Below, in pieces: positions 32,875 to 40,075 of a stretch of 40,075 nt of DNA; the first letter of the stretch is position 1; each line of letters opens with the position of its first letter. The notes under the pieces were generated by a model, which was not told the origin of the DNA, did no database searches, and saw nothing but the letters and a program-made list of their open reading frames with translations. This DNA comes from Intrasporangiaceae bacterium (lineage in GTDB: Bacteria > Actinomycetota > Actinomycetes > Actinomycetales > Dermatophilaceae): NCBI GenBank assembly GCA_012838445.1, contig DUPF01000023.1, positions 1 through 40,075 of the forward strand. Direction: 5' to 3'. The position numbers were made by a program, and so were the translations under genes.

Positions 32875-34432
32875 GCCGGAGCCCGCTTCGGCGGAGCACG
32901 GACTGCGGGACGACCTGCTCACCGTGCTCGCCCGCCGGGCGCTGACCGAGGACGCCGCCCGGCCCGAGGCCGTCGCCCGCCAGCACGCCCGCGGCGGACG
33001 CACCGCACGTGAACTCGTCACCGAGCTCATCGATCCAGGGAGCCTCGTCGAGTACGGCCGGTTCGTCACCGCCGCCCAGACCCAGCGACGCAGCGACGCG
33101 GACCTGCTCGACCGCACCGTCGGCGACGGGATCGTCGGCGGCCTGGCGACGATCGACGGACGCCAGGTCGCGGTGCTGTCCTACGACTATCTCGTCATGG
33201 CCGGCACCCAGGGGATGCGCGGACACGCCAAGACCGACCGGCTCCTCGATGTCATCGACCGGCTCGGGCTGCCGACGGTGTTCTTCGCCGCCGGCGGTGG
33301 CGGACGCCCGAGTGACACCGACATCCCGACCGTTTCCGGCCTCGATGTCCCGACCTTCGCGCGCTGGGCGGCGTTGACCGGCAAGGTCCCACGCATCGCC
33401 GTCGTGGGCGACAACTGCTTCGCCGGCAACGCCGTCATCGCCGGCTGCGCAGACCTCATCGTCGCCACCCCGCGCGCATCGCTCGGCATGGGCGGCCCGG
33501 CGATGATCGCCGGAGGCGGGCTCGGCCAGGTCGAGGCCGCCGATGTCGGCCCCCTCGAGGTGATGACCACCAACGGCGTCGTCGACCTCGCCGTCGACGA
33601 CGGGGACGAGGTCGACGCCGCCCGGCACCTCCTCGGGTACTTCCTCGGCCACGAGGAGGACTGGACCGCTGCCGACCAGACCCCGTTGCGAGGTGCCGTG
33701 CCCGAGGGCGAACGCACCGCATACGACATCGTGCCGATCATCGAGACGCTCTGCGACGAGGACAGTGTCACCGTCCTGCGTCCGGACTTCGCCCCCGAGT
33801 TGTGCACCGCCCTGGGGCGGATCGAGGGACGGGTCGTCGGCGTCATCGCCAACGACACCCGGCACATGGCCGGGGCGATCACCGCGGCTGCCGGCGACAA
33901 GGCGGCGCGCTTCGTGCACCTGTGCGACGCATACGGATTCGGGATCGTCTCCCTCGTCGACACCCCCGGCATGATGGTCGGGCCCGATGCCGAGCGGACC
34001 GGACTGGTGCGACGCGCCAGCCGTCTGCTCGTCGCCTGTGCGCAGATCGAGGTGCCGCTCGTCGGGGTGGTGCTGCGGCGCGGCTACGGGCTCGGGGCGC
34101 AGGCGATGCTCGGCGGGAGCACCCGCGCGCCGGTGCTCACCGTCGCCTGGCCGAGCGCCCATCTCGGGCCGATGGGTCTGGAGGGTGCTGTCCGGCTCGG
34201 GATGCGCGACCACCTGGCCGCGATCGAGGACGAGGGTGAACGCGAGGCCCGGGTCAAGGAGTTGACCGCAGCGATGCAGGAGCACGCGAGCGCCCTCAAC
34301 GTGGCGCGGCACAACGAGATCGACGACGTCATCGATCCGGTCGAGACGCGCGGCGTCATCGCCCGGGTGCTCGCCGCGGCCGCCGCGGACGGGCGACTGC
34401 GGCCGCGGCGGCGGCCCCTGGATGTCTGGTGA
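32867..34432 (+). CDS. Acyl-CoA carboxylase carboxyltransferase-like protein
   Basis: A 521-residue crotonase-fold carboxyltransferase of the AccD/PccB type, with both halves present: the N-half has GDGIVGGLATIDGRQVAVLSYDYLVMAGTQG and the C-half FVHLCDAYGFGIVSLVDTPGMMVG, then LRRGYGLGAQAMLGG. It should move CO2 from biotin to an acyl-CoA, but no biotin carboxylase or carrier gene is nearby, so it either uses a remote alpha subunit or acts differently (for example decarboxylation). ATG at 32867 overlaps the thioesterase gene. It ends 12 bp from the convergent IlvG-like gene. Confidence 0.85.
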   Translation: MPEPEPASAEHGLRDDLLTVLARRALTEDAARPEAVARQHARGGRTARELVTELIDPGSLVEYGRFVTAAQTQRRSDADLLDRTVGDGIVGGLATIDGRQVAVLSYDYLVMAGTQGMRGHAKTDRLLDVIDRLGLPTVFFAAGGGGRPSDTDIPTVSGLDVPTFARWAALTGKVPRIAVVGDNCFAGNAVIAGCADLIVATPRASLGMGGPAMIAGGGLGQVEAADVGPLEVMTTNGVVDLAVDDGDEVDAARHLLGYFLGHEEDWTAADQTPLRGAVPEGERTAYDIVPIIETLCDEDSVTVLRPDFAPELCTALGRIEGRVVGVIANDTRHMAGAITAAAGDKAARFVHLCDAYGFGIVSLVDTPGMMVGPDAERTGLVRRASRLLVACAQIEVPLVGVVLRRGYGLGAQAMLGGSTRAPVLTVAWPSAHLGPMGLEGAVRLGMRDHLAAIEDEGEREARVKELTAAMQEHASALNVARHNEIDDVIDPVETRGVIARVLAAAAADGRLRPRRRPLDVW

Positions 34433-34444
34433 GGGCCGCTTCGA

Positions 34445-36160
34445 TCAGACGCCGAAGGTCGCCCGGGGGTAGGCCGCGTTGACGTCGGTGACGATGTTGA
34501 CCAGGTAGGGCACGCCACTGGCGAAGGCACGGTCGATCGCCGGACCGATCTGGGCCGGGTCGGTGACCATCTCGCCGGCGCCGCCGAGGGCCTTGACGAC
34601 CTCGTCGTAGCGGGTCCGGGGCGCGAGATCGGCGATGACGTCGTATCCGTAGATCATCTGCATCGGCCCCTTCTCCAGCGCCCACGCCGAGTTGTTGCCC
34701 ATGATCATGACGACCGGCAGGTTGTGCCGGACGAGGGTGTCGACGTCGATGAGGGAGAACCCGGCCGCGCCGTCGCCGAGGAGGAGGACGACCTGGCTGG
34801 ACGGGCGGGCGATCCGGGCCGCGATCGCGGCACCGAGTCCGGCGCCGAGGCACCCGAACGGGCCCGGGTCGAGCCAGTTGCCCGGCTGCTTCGGCTCGAT
34901 GAATTTGCCTGCGAACGAGACGAAGTCGCCGCCGTCGCCGATGACGACGGCGTCGTCCTCGAGGCGGGGGAGCAGCTCGCCGTAGATGCGGGCCGGGTGG
35001 ATCGGGTCGGCGGTGGCGCCGAGCAGGTCCAGATCCTTGGTATGCGTCGCGTCCGCCTTCTCCCGCAACGCACCGGCCCAGGTGCTCCAGTCGGGTTTGC
35101 GGTCCTGTCGCTGGACCGCCTCGGTGAGGGCCTCGAAGATGCGGGGGAGGCTGCCGGCCGTGGCGACCTCGGGGTTCGCGTGGTGACTGAGCTGGTCGGC
35201 GCTGTCCTGGATGTGGACGACCCGGGCCGGCGTGGCGCCCTCCTTGCCGCCGAACACGCCGTAGCCGAGGCGGAAGTCGAGCGGGGTGCCGACGACGATG
35301 ACGAGGTCGGCTCCGTTGAAGGCCATGCCCCGGGCCTTGGTGACCAGGAGCGGGTGTCCCGCAGGCACGATGCCGCGACCCATCCCATTCGGGATCGCGG
35401 GCAGACCGAGCTCCTCGACGCAGCGCAGCGCGGCCGCCTCGGCGAAGTCGTTCCAGACGTCACTGCCGAGGACGAGCACCGGACGCTCGGCGGCGGCGAG
35501 AAGAGCCGCGATGCGATCGATGGCGTCGGTGTCGGGCTCACGGCCCGTCTCCACCTCCGGCCCGGGACGCACCGACGTGGCCTGGTCGAAGAAGTGGTCC
35601 ATGTAGATGTCGAGGAACGCCGGCCCGCGGTGGGCGGTGCGGGCGGCCTGGAAGGCACGGTGGGTCGCTGCGGCGATGTCGGCGGTGTCCTTTGCGGTCT
35701 CCGCCGAGACGGTGATGGGGCTCAGGAGCGGGACGTGGTCGAACTCCTGGAGGCTGCCGGTGCCCCACCGCGCCAGCGGCGCCCGCCCGCCGATGACGAC
35801 CATGGGGGCACCCGAGAACTGGGCCTGGGTGATCGCGCTGACTCCGTTGGTGACTCCGGGGCCGGCGGTGAGGACGGCCAGGCCGGGGGCGCGGATGAGC
35901 TTGCCGGTGGCCTCGGCGGCGAACGCGGCGGTCTGCTCATGGCGGACGTCAAGGAGCGAGACGCCGTGGTCCTCCTTCTCGGCGGCGTCGTACATCGGGA
36001 AGACGTGGGCGCCGGAGAGAGTGAACATCGTCGTGACCCCGTGGTTGGCGGCGACCGCGGTCGCATGCGAGCCGCCGTGTCCCTGGACCGGGGCGGGGGT
36101 GGGGTCGCCGGTTCCGGCGGGGTCGACGTGGGTGCTGGGAGCGCCGTGTGGTGAGGTCAT
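34445..36160 (-). CDS. ThDP-dependent acetolactate synthase-like enzyme (IlvG/oxalyl-CoA decarboxylase superfamily)
   Basis: A 571-residue ThDP enzyme with three domains: Pyr domain with catalytic Glu75 (RHEQTAAFAAEATG), central FAD/ADP-type domain (VLVLGSDVWNDFAEAAALR), and PP domain with GDGAAGFSLIDVDTLV ... NN (about 450-480) for Mg-ThDP. It resembles mycobacterial IlvG more than the IlvB catalytic subunit, so acetolactate synthesis is not assured; decarboxylation of a 2-oxoacid or acyl-CoA is possible. ATG at 36160 has TAACAT exactly 7 nt upstream (leaderless). Convergent with the carboxyltransferase operon and divergent from cbs. Confidence 0.82.
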   Translation of the reverse strand: MTSPHGAPSTHVDPAGTGDPTPAPVQGHGGSHATAVAANHGVTTMFTLSGAHVFPMYDAAEKEDHGVSLLDVRHEQTAAFAAEATGKLIRAPGLAVLTAGPGVTNGVSAITQAQFSGAPMVVIGGRAPLARWGTGSLQEFDHVPLLSPITVSAETAKDTADIAAATHRAFQAARTAHRGPAFLDIYMDHFFDQATSVRPGPEVETGREPDTDAIDRIAALLAAAERPVLVLGSDVWNDFAEAAALRCVEELGLPAIPNGMGRGIVPAGHPLLVTKARGMAFNGADLVIVVGTPLDFRLGYGVFGGKEGATPARVVHIQDSADQLSHHANPEVATAGSLPRIFEALTEAVQRQDRKPDWSTWAGALREKADATHTKDLDLLGATADPIHPARIYGELLPRLEDDAVVIGDGGDFVSFAGKFIEPKQPGNWLDPGPFGCLGAGLGAAIAARIARPSSQVVLLLGDGAAGFSLIDVDTLVRHNLPVVMIMGNNSAWALEKGPMQMIYGYDVIADLAPRTRYDEVVKALGGAGEMVTDPAQIGPAIDRAFASGVPYLVNIVTDVNAAYPRATFGV

Positions 36161-36279
36161 GCCGATGATGTTACTCGTCAGTAATGTCCAGGGGAAGGGG
36201 GTGGCGTTCCAGGCGTCCGGCGGCGGGCCGGGCGGGAGTGTCGACCCGGGGTCGGGGTGCGATGTGTGAGGATCGAGCA

Positions 36280-37662
36280 ATGAAGTACGCCGAGCACATC
36301 ATGGACCTCGTCGGGCACACGCCCTTGGTCCGACTCAACTCCGTCACCGACGGCATCGAGGCCACCGTCCTGGCCAAGGTCGAGTACCTGAACCCCGGCG
36401 GGTCGGTCAAGGACCGGATCGCGGTGAAGATGATCGAGGAGGCCGAGGCCCGCGGCGACCTGCGCCCCGGCGGGACGATCATCGAGCCGACCTCCGGCAA
36501 CACCGGGGTGGGGCTGGCCCTCGTCGCCCAGCGCAAGGGGTACTCGTGCATCTTCGTCTGCCCGGACAAAGTGGCCGAGGACAAGCGGAACGTGCTCAAA
36601 GCATACGGAGCCGAGGTCGTCGTCTGCCCGACCTCGGTGCCGCCGGACCACCCGGACTCCTACTACTCCGTCTCCGACCGGCTCGCGGCCGAGATCGAGG
36701 GCGGCTACAAGCCCAACCAGTACGAGAACGAGGCCGGCCCCGACTCGCACTTCGAGTCCACCGGACCGGAGATCTGGGCCGACACCGACGGTCGGGTGAC
36801 CCACTTCGTCGCCGGGGTCGGCACCGGTGGCACCATCACCGGCACGGCCCGCTACCTGCGCGAGATCTCGAAGGACCGCGAGGGCGGCCGGGTGCGGATC
36901 ATCGGCGCCGACCCGGAGGGGTCGGTCTACTCCGGCGGTACCGGTCGGCCCTACCTCGTCGAAGGGGTGGGCGAGGACATGTGGCCGGGGGTCTACGACC
37001 CGAGTGTCGTCGACGAGATCATCGCCGTCAGTGACGCCGACTCCTTCGAGATGACCCGCCGACTGGCCCGGGAGGAAGGGCTGCTCGTCGGCGGCTCGTG
37101 CGGTATGGCGGTCGTCGCGGCACTGCGGGCCGCCAGGGATCTGCCCGCCGACGCGGTCGTCGTCGTCATCCTGCCCGACTCCGGACGCGGGTACCTGTCG
37201 AAGATCTTCAACGACGACTGGATGAACAGCTACGGGTTCCTCGCGGCGGACAAGGGTGAGACGGTCGGGGACGTCCTGGCGGCCAAGACCGAGGCGACCG
37301 GCCTGCCCGACCTGGTGCACACCCATCCGGGTGAGACGGTCAAGGAGGCGATCGACATCCTCCGCGAGTACCACGTCTCGCAGATGCCGGTCGTCAAGGC
37401 GGAGCCGCCGGTCATGTCGGGCGAGGTGGCCGGCGCGGTCTATGAGCGGGATCTGCTCGACGCGCTCTTCACCGGGCGCGCCCACCTGACCGATTCGGTG
37501 GAGAATCACATGGGTCCGGGCCTGCCGCTCGTCGGCTCCGGCGAGCCGATTGCCACCGCCCGCAAGGAGTTGCACGACAGTGACGCGATCCTCGTCGTCG
37601 ACGCCGGCAAACCCGTCGGGGTGCTGACCCGTGCCGACTTCCTCGGGTTCCTCGCGGAGTAG
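36280..37662 (+). CDS. cbs: Cystathionine beta-synthase
   Basis: A 460-residue PLP enzyme condensing serine and homocysteine in reverse transsulfuration. PLP Lys44 in NPGGSVKDRIA, substrate loop EPTSGNTGVGLALV, phosphate loop GVGTGGTITGTARYL, and Ser of LPDSGRGYLSKIFND. The C-terminal ~115 residues form two CBS domains (about 345-460), as in the mycobacterial and human forms, distinguishing it from CysK/CysM. ATG at 36280 is preceded by GTGAGGA. It lies near an SGNH hydrolase and thiolase as in mycobacteria, but with five extra genes between. A hairpin follows the stop. Confidence 0.93.
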   Translation: MKYAEHIMDLVGHTPLVRLNSVTDGIEATVLAKVEYLNPGGSVKDRIAVKMIEEAEARGDLRPGGTIIEPTSGNTGVGLALVAQRKGYSCIFVCPDKVAEDKRNVLKAYGAEVVVCPTSVPPDHPDSYYSVSDRLAAEIEGGYKPNQYENEAGPDSHFESTGPEIWADTDGRVTHFVAGVGTGGTITGTARYLREISKDREGGRVRIIGADPEGSVYSGGTGRPYLVEGVGEDMWPGVYDPSVVDEIIAVSDADSFEMTRRLAREEGLLVGGSCGMAVVAALRAARDLPADAVVVVILPDSGRGYLSKIFNDDWMNSYGFLAADKGETVGDVLAAKTEATGLPDLVHTHPGETVKEAIDILREYHVSQMPVVKAEPPVMSGEVAGAVYERDLLDALFTGRAHLTDSVENHMGPGLPLVGSGEPIATARKELHDSDAILVVDAGKPVGVLTRADFLGFLAE

Positions 37663-37688
37663 TCCTCGCGCGGGTTGCATCCCCGTGA

Positions 37689-37716
37689 CCCCGACCCGTT
37701 TTGGTTCGGGCCGGGG
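37689..37716 (+). terminator. Hairpin after cbs, overlapping the next promoter
   Basis: CCCCG-a-CCCG pairs with CGGG-c-CGGGG (9 bp, one mismatch) around an 8-nt TTTTGGTT loop, 27 bp after the cbs stop. The loop supplies the -35 hexamer of the downstream flavoprotein gene. Confidence 0.5.
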
Positions 37717-37729
37717 CGCCGGTGAGAAT
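37701..37729 (+). promoter_or_regulatory. Promoter of the geranylgeranyl-reductase-like gene
   Basis: TTGGTT (37701-37706), 17-bp spacer, GAGAAT (37724-37729). The predicted start site falls on or near the GTG at 37738, giving a leaderless message. Confidence 0.55.
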
Positions 37730-37737
37730 GGGTGGCT

Positions 37738-38979
37738 GTGACCAGTCAACTGCCCTCCCGCACTGATGTGCTCGTCGTCGGCGCCGGACCGGCCGGCTCG
37801 AGTGCCGCGGCCTGGGCGGCCCGGGCCGGTCTTGACACCGTCATCGCCGATGCGGCCACCTTCCCGCGGGACAAGACCTGTGGTGACGGGCTGACGCCCC
37901 GGGCGATTGCCGAGTTGGATCGACTCGGACTGGCCGAATGGGCCCGGGGTCGGGCCCACAACCAGGGGCTGCGTGCCCACGGGTTCGGTCAGCGGCTCTA
38001 CCTGAGGTGGCCCGGCGGCACGCTGCCCGACTGGGGCTCGGCCGTGCCGCGGATGATCCTCGACAACGCGATTCGTGACGTGGCGATCGAGTCCGGGGCC
38101 ACTGCCCTGGACGGGCTGCGCGCGGTCGACGTGCGCTGGGACCAGGGGAAGGTCTCCGCCGTCGTCTTCAAACGCGGCCGCGAGTTTGTCGAGATCGGCT
38201 GCGAACGGCTCGTCGTCGCCGACGGGGTGCGCAGTCAACTCGGTCGAGCCGTCGGGCGGCAGTGGCACCGCGACACGGTCTACGGGGTGGCGGCCCGCTC
38301 CTACAGCGACTCGACGATGTCGCACGACCCGTGGATCTCCTCGCACCTGGAGTTGCGCGACGAGTCCGGCGAGGTGCTCTCCGGGTACGGCTGGATCTTC
38401 CCCCTCGGCGGTGGTGAGGTCAACGTCGGTGTCGGCACCCTCGCGACCGCCAAGCGGCCCGCGGATGTCCAGTTGCGTCCGCTCATGCAGTTCTACGCCG
38501 ATCAGCGCAAGAAGGACTTCGGGCTCTCGGGCGAGCTGCGGATGCCCACCTCGGCGATGCTGCCGATGGGTGGCGCCGTCTCGAATGTCGCCGGGACGAA
38601 CTGGGCGCTCATCGGCGACGCGGCTGCCCTGGTCAATCCGCTCAACGGCGAGGGGATCGATTACGGACTCGAGACCGGCCGTCTCGTTGCGGACCTGCTC
38701 GCCGAGAAGGCGGACCTGGCCGCATCGTGGCCGGCGGTGCTGACCCGCGAGTACGGCGAGGCGTTCTCCATCGCCCGGCGCCTCGCCGGGCTCGTGACCG
38801 TTCCCCGGGTGCTGTCGACCCTCGGTCCGGTCGGGATGCGCACCGACTGGCTCATGGTGCTGGCGCTGCGCTGGATGGGCAACCTCGTCACCGACGAGGA
38901 CCGGGACCGGGCGGCCCGGATCTGGCGGTGGGCCGGGCGTCGTTCGATCACCCTCGACACCCGCCGACCCTTCAGCTGA
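37738..38979 (+). CDS. Geranylgeranyl-reductase family flavoprotein (MenJ-like)
   Basis: A 413-residue FAD enzyme of the GGR family. Dinucleotide loop DVLVVGAGPAGSSAAAWAA near the N-terminus, family motif DKTCGDGLTPRAIAELDRLGL (about 46-66), and second FAD motif WALIGDAAALVNPLNGEGI (about 284-302). Actinobacterial members saturate isoprene units of menaquinone or polar lipids at the membrane. The actual substrate is inferred from the family only. Start: GTG at 37738 fits the promoter; GTG at 37732 is two codons longer. Confidence 0.87.
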   Translation: MTSQLPSRTDVLVVGAGPAGSSAAAWAARAGLDTVIADAATFPRDKTCGDGLTPRAIAELDRLGLAEWARGRAHNQGLRAHGFGQRLYLRWPGGTLPDWGSAVPRMILDNAIRDVAIESGATALDGLRAVDVRWDQGKVSAVVFKRGREFVEIGCERLVVADGVRSQLGRAVGRQWHRDTVYGVAARSYSDSTMSHDPWISSHLELRDESGEVLSGYGWIFPLGGGEVNVGVGTLATAKRPADVQLRPLMQFYADQRKKDFGLSGELRMPTSAMLPMGGAVSNVAGTNWALIGDAAALVNPLNGEGIDYGLETGRLVADLLAEKADLAASWPAVLTREYGEAFSIARRLAGLVTVPRVLSTLGPVGMRTDWLMVLALRWMGNLVTDEDRDRAARIWRWAGRRSITLDTRRPFS

Positions 38980-39056
38980 GACCCCCTTAGCGACAGAAAG
39001 GCGTGTCCCGGCGGCTGCGCGTGATCATGCGACTGGGTCCGCCTATTCCGCACGAT

Positions 39057-39090
39057 CCACTGGGTCGTTGATCGATCAATAACCCAGTGG
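39057..39090. terminator. Nested palindrome downstream of the flavoprotein gene
   Basis: CCACTGGGT (39057-39065) pairs perfectly with ACCCAGTGG (39082-39090). The loop is itself a 12-bp palindrome TTGATCGATCAA (39068-39079). It could be a terminator (77 bp after the stop) or a dimeric protein site. Confidence 0.45.
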
Positions 39091-39222
39091 CAGCGGTTAT
39101 GCACAAGCGCGTCCACCTGGCCGTATGTCAGCAAAAAGCCGCAATGGAATAACGCTTCCGTAACGACATTCATCAAATGTGACTACTGTTACTTGAGGGA
39201 AAGTTGCCAGTGGTGTTTTATG

Positions 39223-39243
39223 AGGTGGGCTCATGTCCCACCT
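39223..39243 (-). terminator. Hairpin just beyond the transposase stop
   Basis: AGGTGGG-ctcatgt-CCCACCT, perfect 7-bp arms, 17 bp past the transposase stop on the minus strand. It may end transposase transcription or belong to the IS terminus; the true IS end cannot be fixed without the other end. Confidence 0.45.
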
Positions 39244-39260
39244 GAGTCGTGCCAGTCGGT

Positions 39261-40075
39261 TTAGTGTCCCGATTTGGCGATGGTGTCCAGGAGTGCTTTG
39301 ACCTCTGGGGGGATCTCGGGCTCGAGGGTGAGTCGCTGGTCGCCGAGGGCGATGGTGGCCGAGCGGATCGGGCGCAGGGTGTTGATGAGCTTCTTGATCG
39401 AGAGGCCGGAGACGTCCTGGAGGTAGCGGCTGACGGCGAGGGCGGCGAAGACGATGGTCAGGTGGGCCTCGATCGAGTCTTTCTGGTGATGGAACATCGG
39501 GCGGGCCCGCAGGTCGCTCTTGGCCATCCGGAAGCTCTTCTCGACGTGCCACAAGTCGTGGTAAGCGCTGATCACCTGGGAGCCGGACATCACGTCGGGG
39601 TCGAGGTTGGAGACGTACCCCTTCAGGCCGGCGAGCTGGCGGGCTTTCTCGACCAGGGCCCAGTTGACGTCCTTGTCGGCGCCGTTGATCCGCACGAACC
39701 GGTCCTTCTTGACCGGCCGGGTACCGGCGGCGACCTTCTCGGCCCGTTCGACCATCGCGTTGATCGACCGGTTGTCCCGCTTGTACCGCTTGAAGGAGTA
39801 CTGGTACACCACCCTGCGGGTGCGCGCGGCCGTGCCGGTGCCCATCACCCGGCTTGACTCCAGGATCTGACCGTCGGCGAAGTAGTCCCCGTGTCGCTGG
39901 AAGTGTTCGGCCAGGTCGTAGGGGGCCTTGCTGATCCGAGAGCCGACGATGAAGGAGAACCCGGCGTCCTCGAGGGCGTTCAGGTTTCCCGCCGAGAGCA
40001 TCCCGGCATCGGCGACGACGACCATGTCGGTGACCCCGTGCCGGGCCTGGAACGCTTCCAGTACCGGGATCAGGG
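39261..40075 (-). CDS. IS1634-like transposase, truncated by the window edge
   Basis: The C-terminal 271 residues of a DDE transposase; the frame stays open to the window end (reading LIPVLEAFQARHGVTDM before an internal Met at 40025 that is not a real start). Seen: VVVADAGMLSAGNLNALEDAGFSF with a catalytic Asp, VVYQYSFKRYKRDN, and LWHVEKSFRMAKSDLRARPMFHH, the Y/W..E.SFR..K block of IS4-clan (IS1634) enzymes with the catalytic Glu. No frameshift or stop, so the element may be intact. The N-terminal part and the right terminal repeat lie outside the window. Confidence 0.88.
   Translation of the reverse strand, partial: LIPVLEAFQARHGVTDMVVVADAGMLSAGNLNALEDAGFSFIVGSRISKAPYDLAEHFQRHGDYFADGQILESSRVMGTGTAARTRRVVYQYSFKRYKRDNRSINAMVERAEKVAAGTRPVKKDRFVRINGADKDVNWALVEKARQLAGLKGYVSNLDPDVMSGSQVISAYHDLWHVEKSFRMAKSDLRARPMFHHQKDSIEAHLTIVFAALAVSRYLQDVSGLSIKKLINTLRPIRSATIALGDQRLTLEPEIPPEVKALLDTIAKSGH
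39261..40075 (-). mobile_element. Insertion sequence, IS1634-like, partial
   Basis: Minimum extent, defined by the transposase reading frame. The left boundary probably lies between 39190 and 39260. I could not identify the inverted repeat because the partner end is absent. Confidence 0.8.

Larger units (their letters stand above)
38980..39260. other. Intergenic segment between the flavoprotein gene and the IS, with promoter-like A+T-rich stretch
   Basis: 281 bp without a credible gene. It holds a nested palindrome (39057-39090), then an unusually A+T-rich block (about 39120-39220) with TGTGA-CTACTG-TTACT (39177-39192, resembling an imperfect actinobacterial CRP-type site) and GTAAC/GTTAC words. 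No gene follows in the expected plus direction before the transposase, so this may be a control region cut off by IS insertion. Confidence 0.4.

Noticed and set aside
36178-38346. A 722-residue minus-strand open frame opposite cbs
   Set aside because: cbs is complete on the plus strand; the opposite frame is Arg/Asp/Gly-rich filler without domains.
39097-39552. A 151-residue minus-strand gene at the IS boundary
   Set aside because: It overlaps the transposase in another frame and consists of Arg/Pro-rich text.

Overview
The window is one contiguous piece of a high-G+C actinobacterial chromosome. Gene content, gene order, codon use and start signals (many GTG starts, TAGnnT-type -10 boxes, several probable leaderless genes) point to the order Micrococcales. 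The Intrasporangiaceae/Dermatophilaceae group is my best guess, but I cannot confirm it without a search. Most of the window is a housekeeping backbone with small accessory modules set into it.

Layout. 1-5.2 kb: the 3' end of ispE, an ABC-F ATPase, a divergent TamR/Tam pair (MarR-type regulator and trans-aconitate methyltransferase) around a perfect 18-bp operator, a VOC protein, and a TetR regulator that starts 2 nt after a tRNA-Gln. 5.3-6.7 kb: gdhA, read toward that tRNA across a G-quadruplex-type tract. 6.8-17 kb: the backbone glmU-prs-(CGNR regulator/EamA exporter)-rplY-pth-mfd, ending in a SurA/PpiC-like lipoprotein. 17-24.4 kb: mazG, psuK and psuG overlap in translation; then come an acquired-looking lipoprotein gene and eno-divIC-DUF501-ppx. 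24.4-26.7 kb: TetR, then PadR with a HAAS-type membrane protein. 26.7-28.7 kb: a short tRNA with a UAA anticodon and a Bax inhibitor-1 family gene bracketed by three copies of an intergenic repeat of about 110 bp. 28.7-39 kb: thiolase and SGNH hydrolase (minus strand), a four-gene plus-strand operon (GNAT, PNPOx-like, hotdog thioesterase, acyl-CoA carboxyltransferase), a convergent IlvG-like ThDP enzyme, cystathionine beta-synthase and a geranylgeranyl-reductase-type flavoprotein. The right edge enters an IS1634-like transposase.

How the genes relate. glmU and prs supply UDP-GlcNAc and PRPP; rplY, pth and mfd serve translation and transcription-coupled repair. mazG (nucleotide sanitation) sits with psuK/psuG, which recycle pseudouridine to uracil and ribose 5-phosphate. 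eno, divIC, DUF501 and ppx form a familiar actinobacterial block.

The most unusual structures are: (i) a 124-bp, about 90% identical duplicate of the psuG 3' end on the far side of the foreign-looking lipoprotein gene, which appears to give both that gene and eno a copy of the same promoter region; (ii) the three-copy imperfectly palindromic repeat around the Bax inhibitor-1 gene; (iii) a twin 27-bp repeat with a 31-codon upstream ORF whose stop overlaps the mfd start; (iv) a tetR start codon abutting the 3' end of tRNA-Gln; (v) a tRNA-Leu(UAA)-like gene without the long variable arm expected of leucine tRNAs. No CRISPR array, prophage or defence island was seen.
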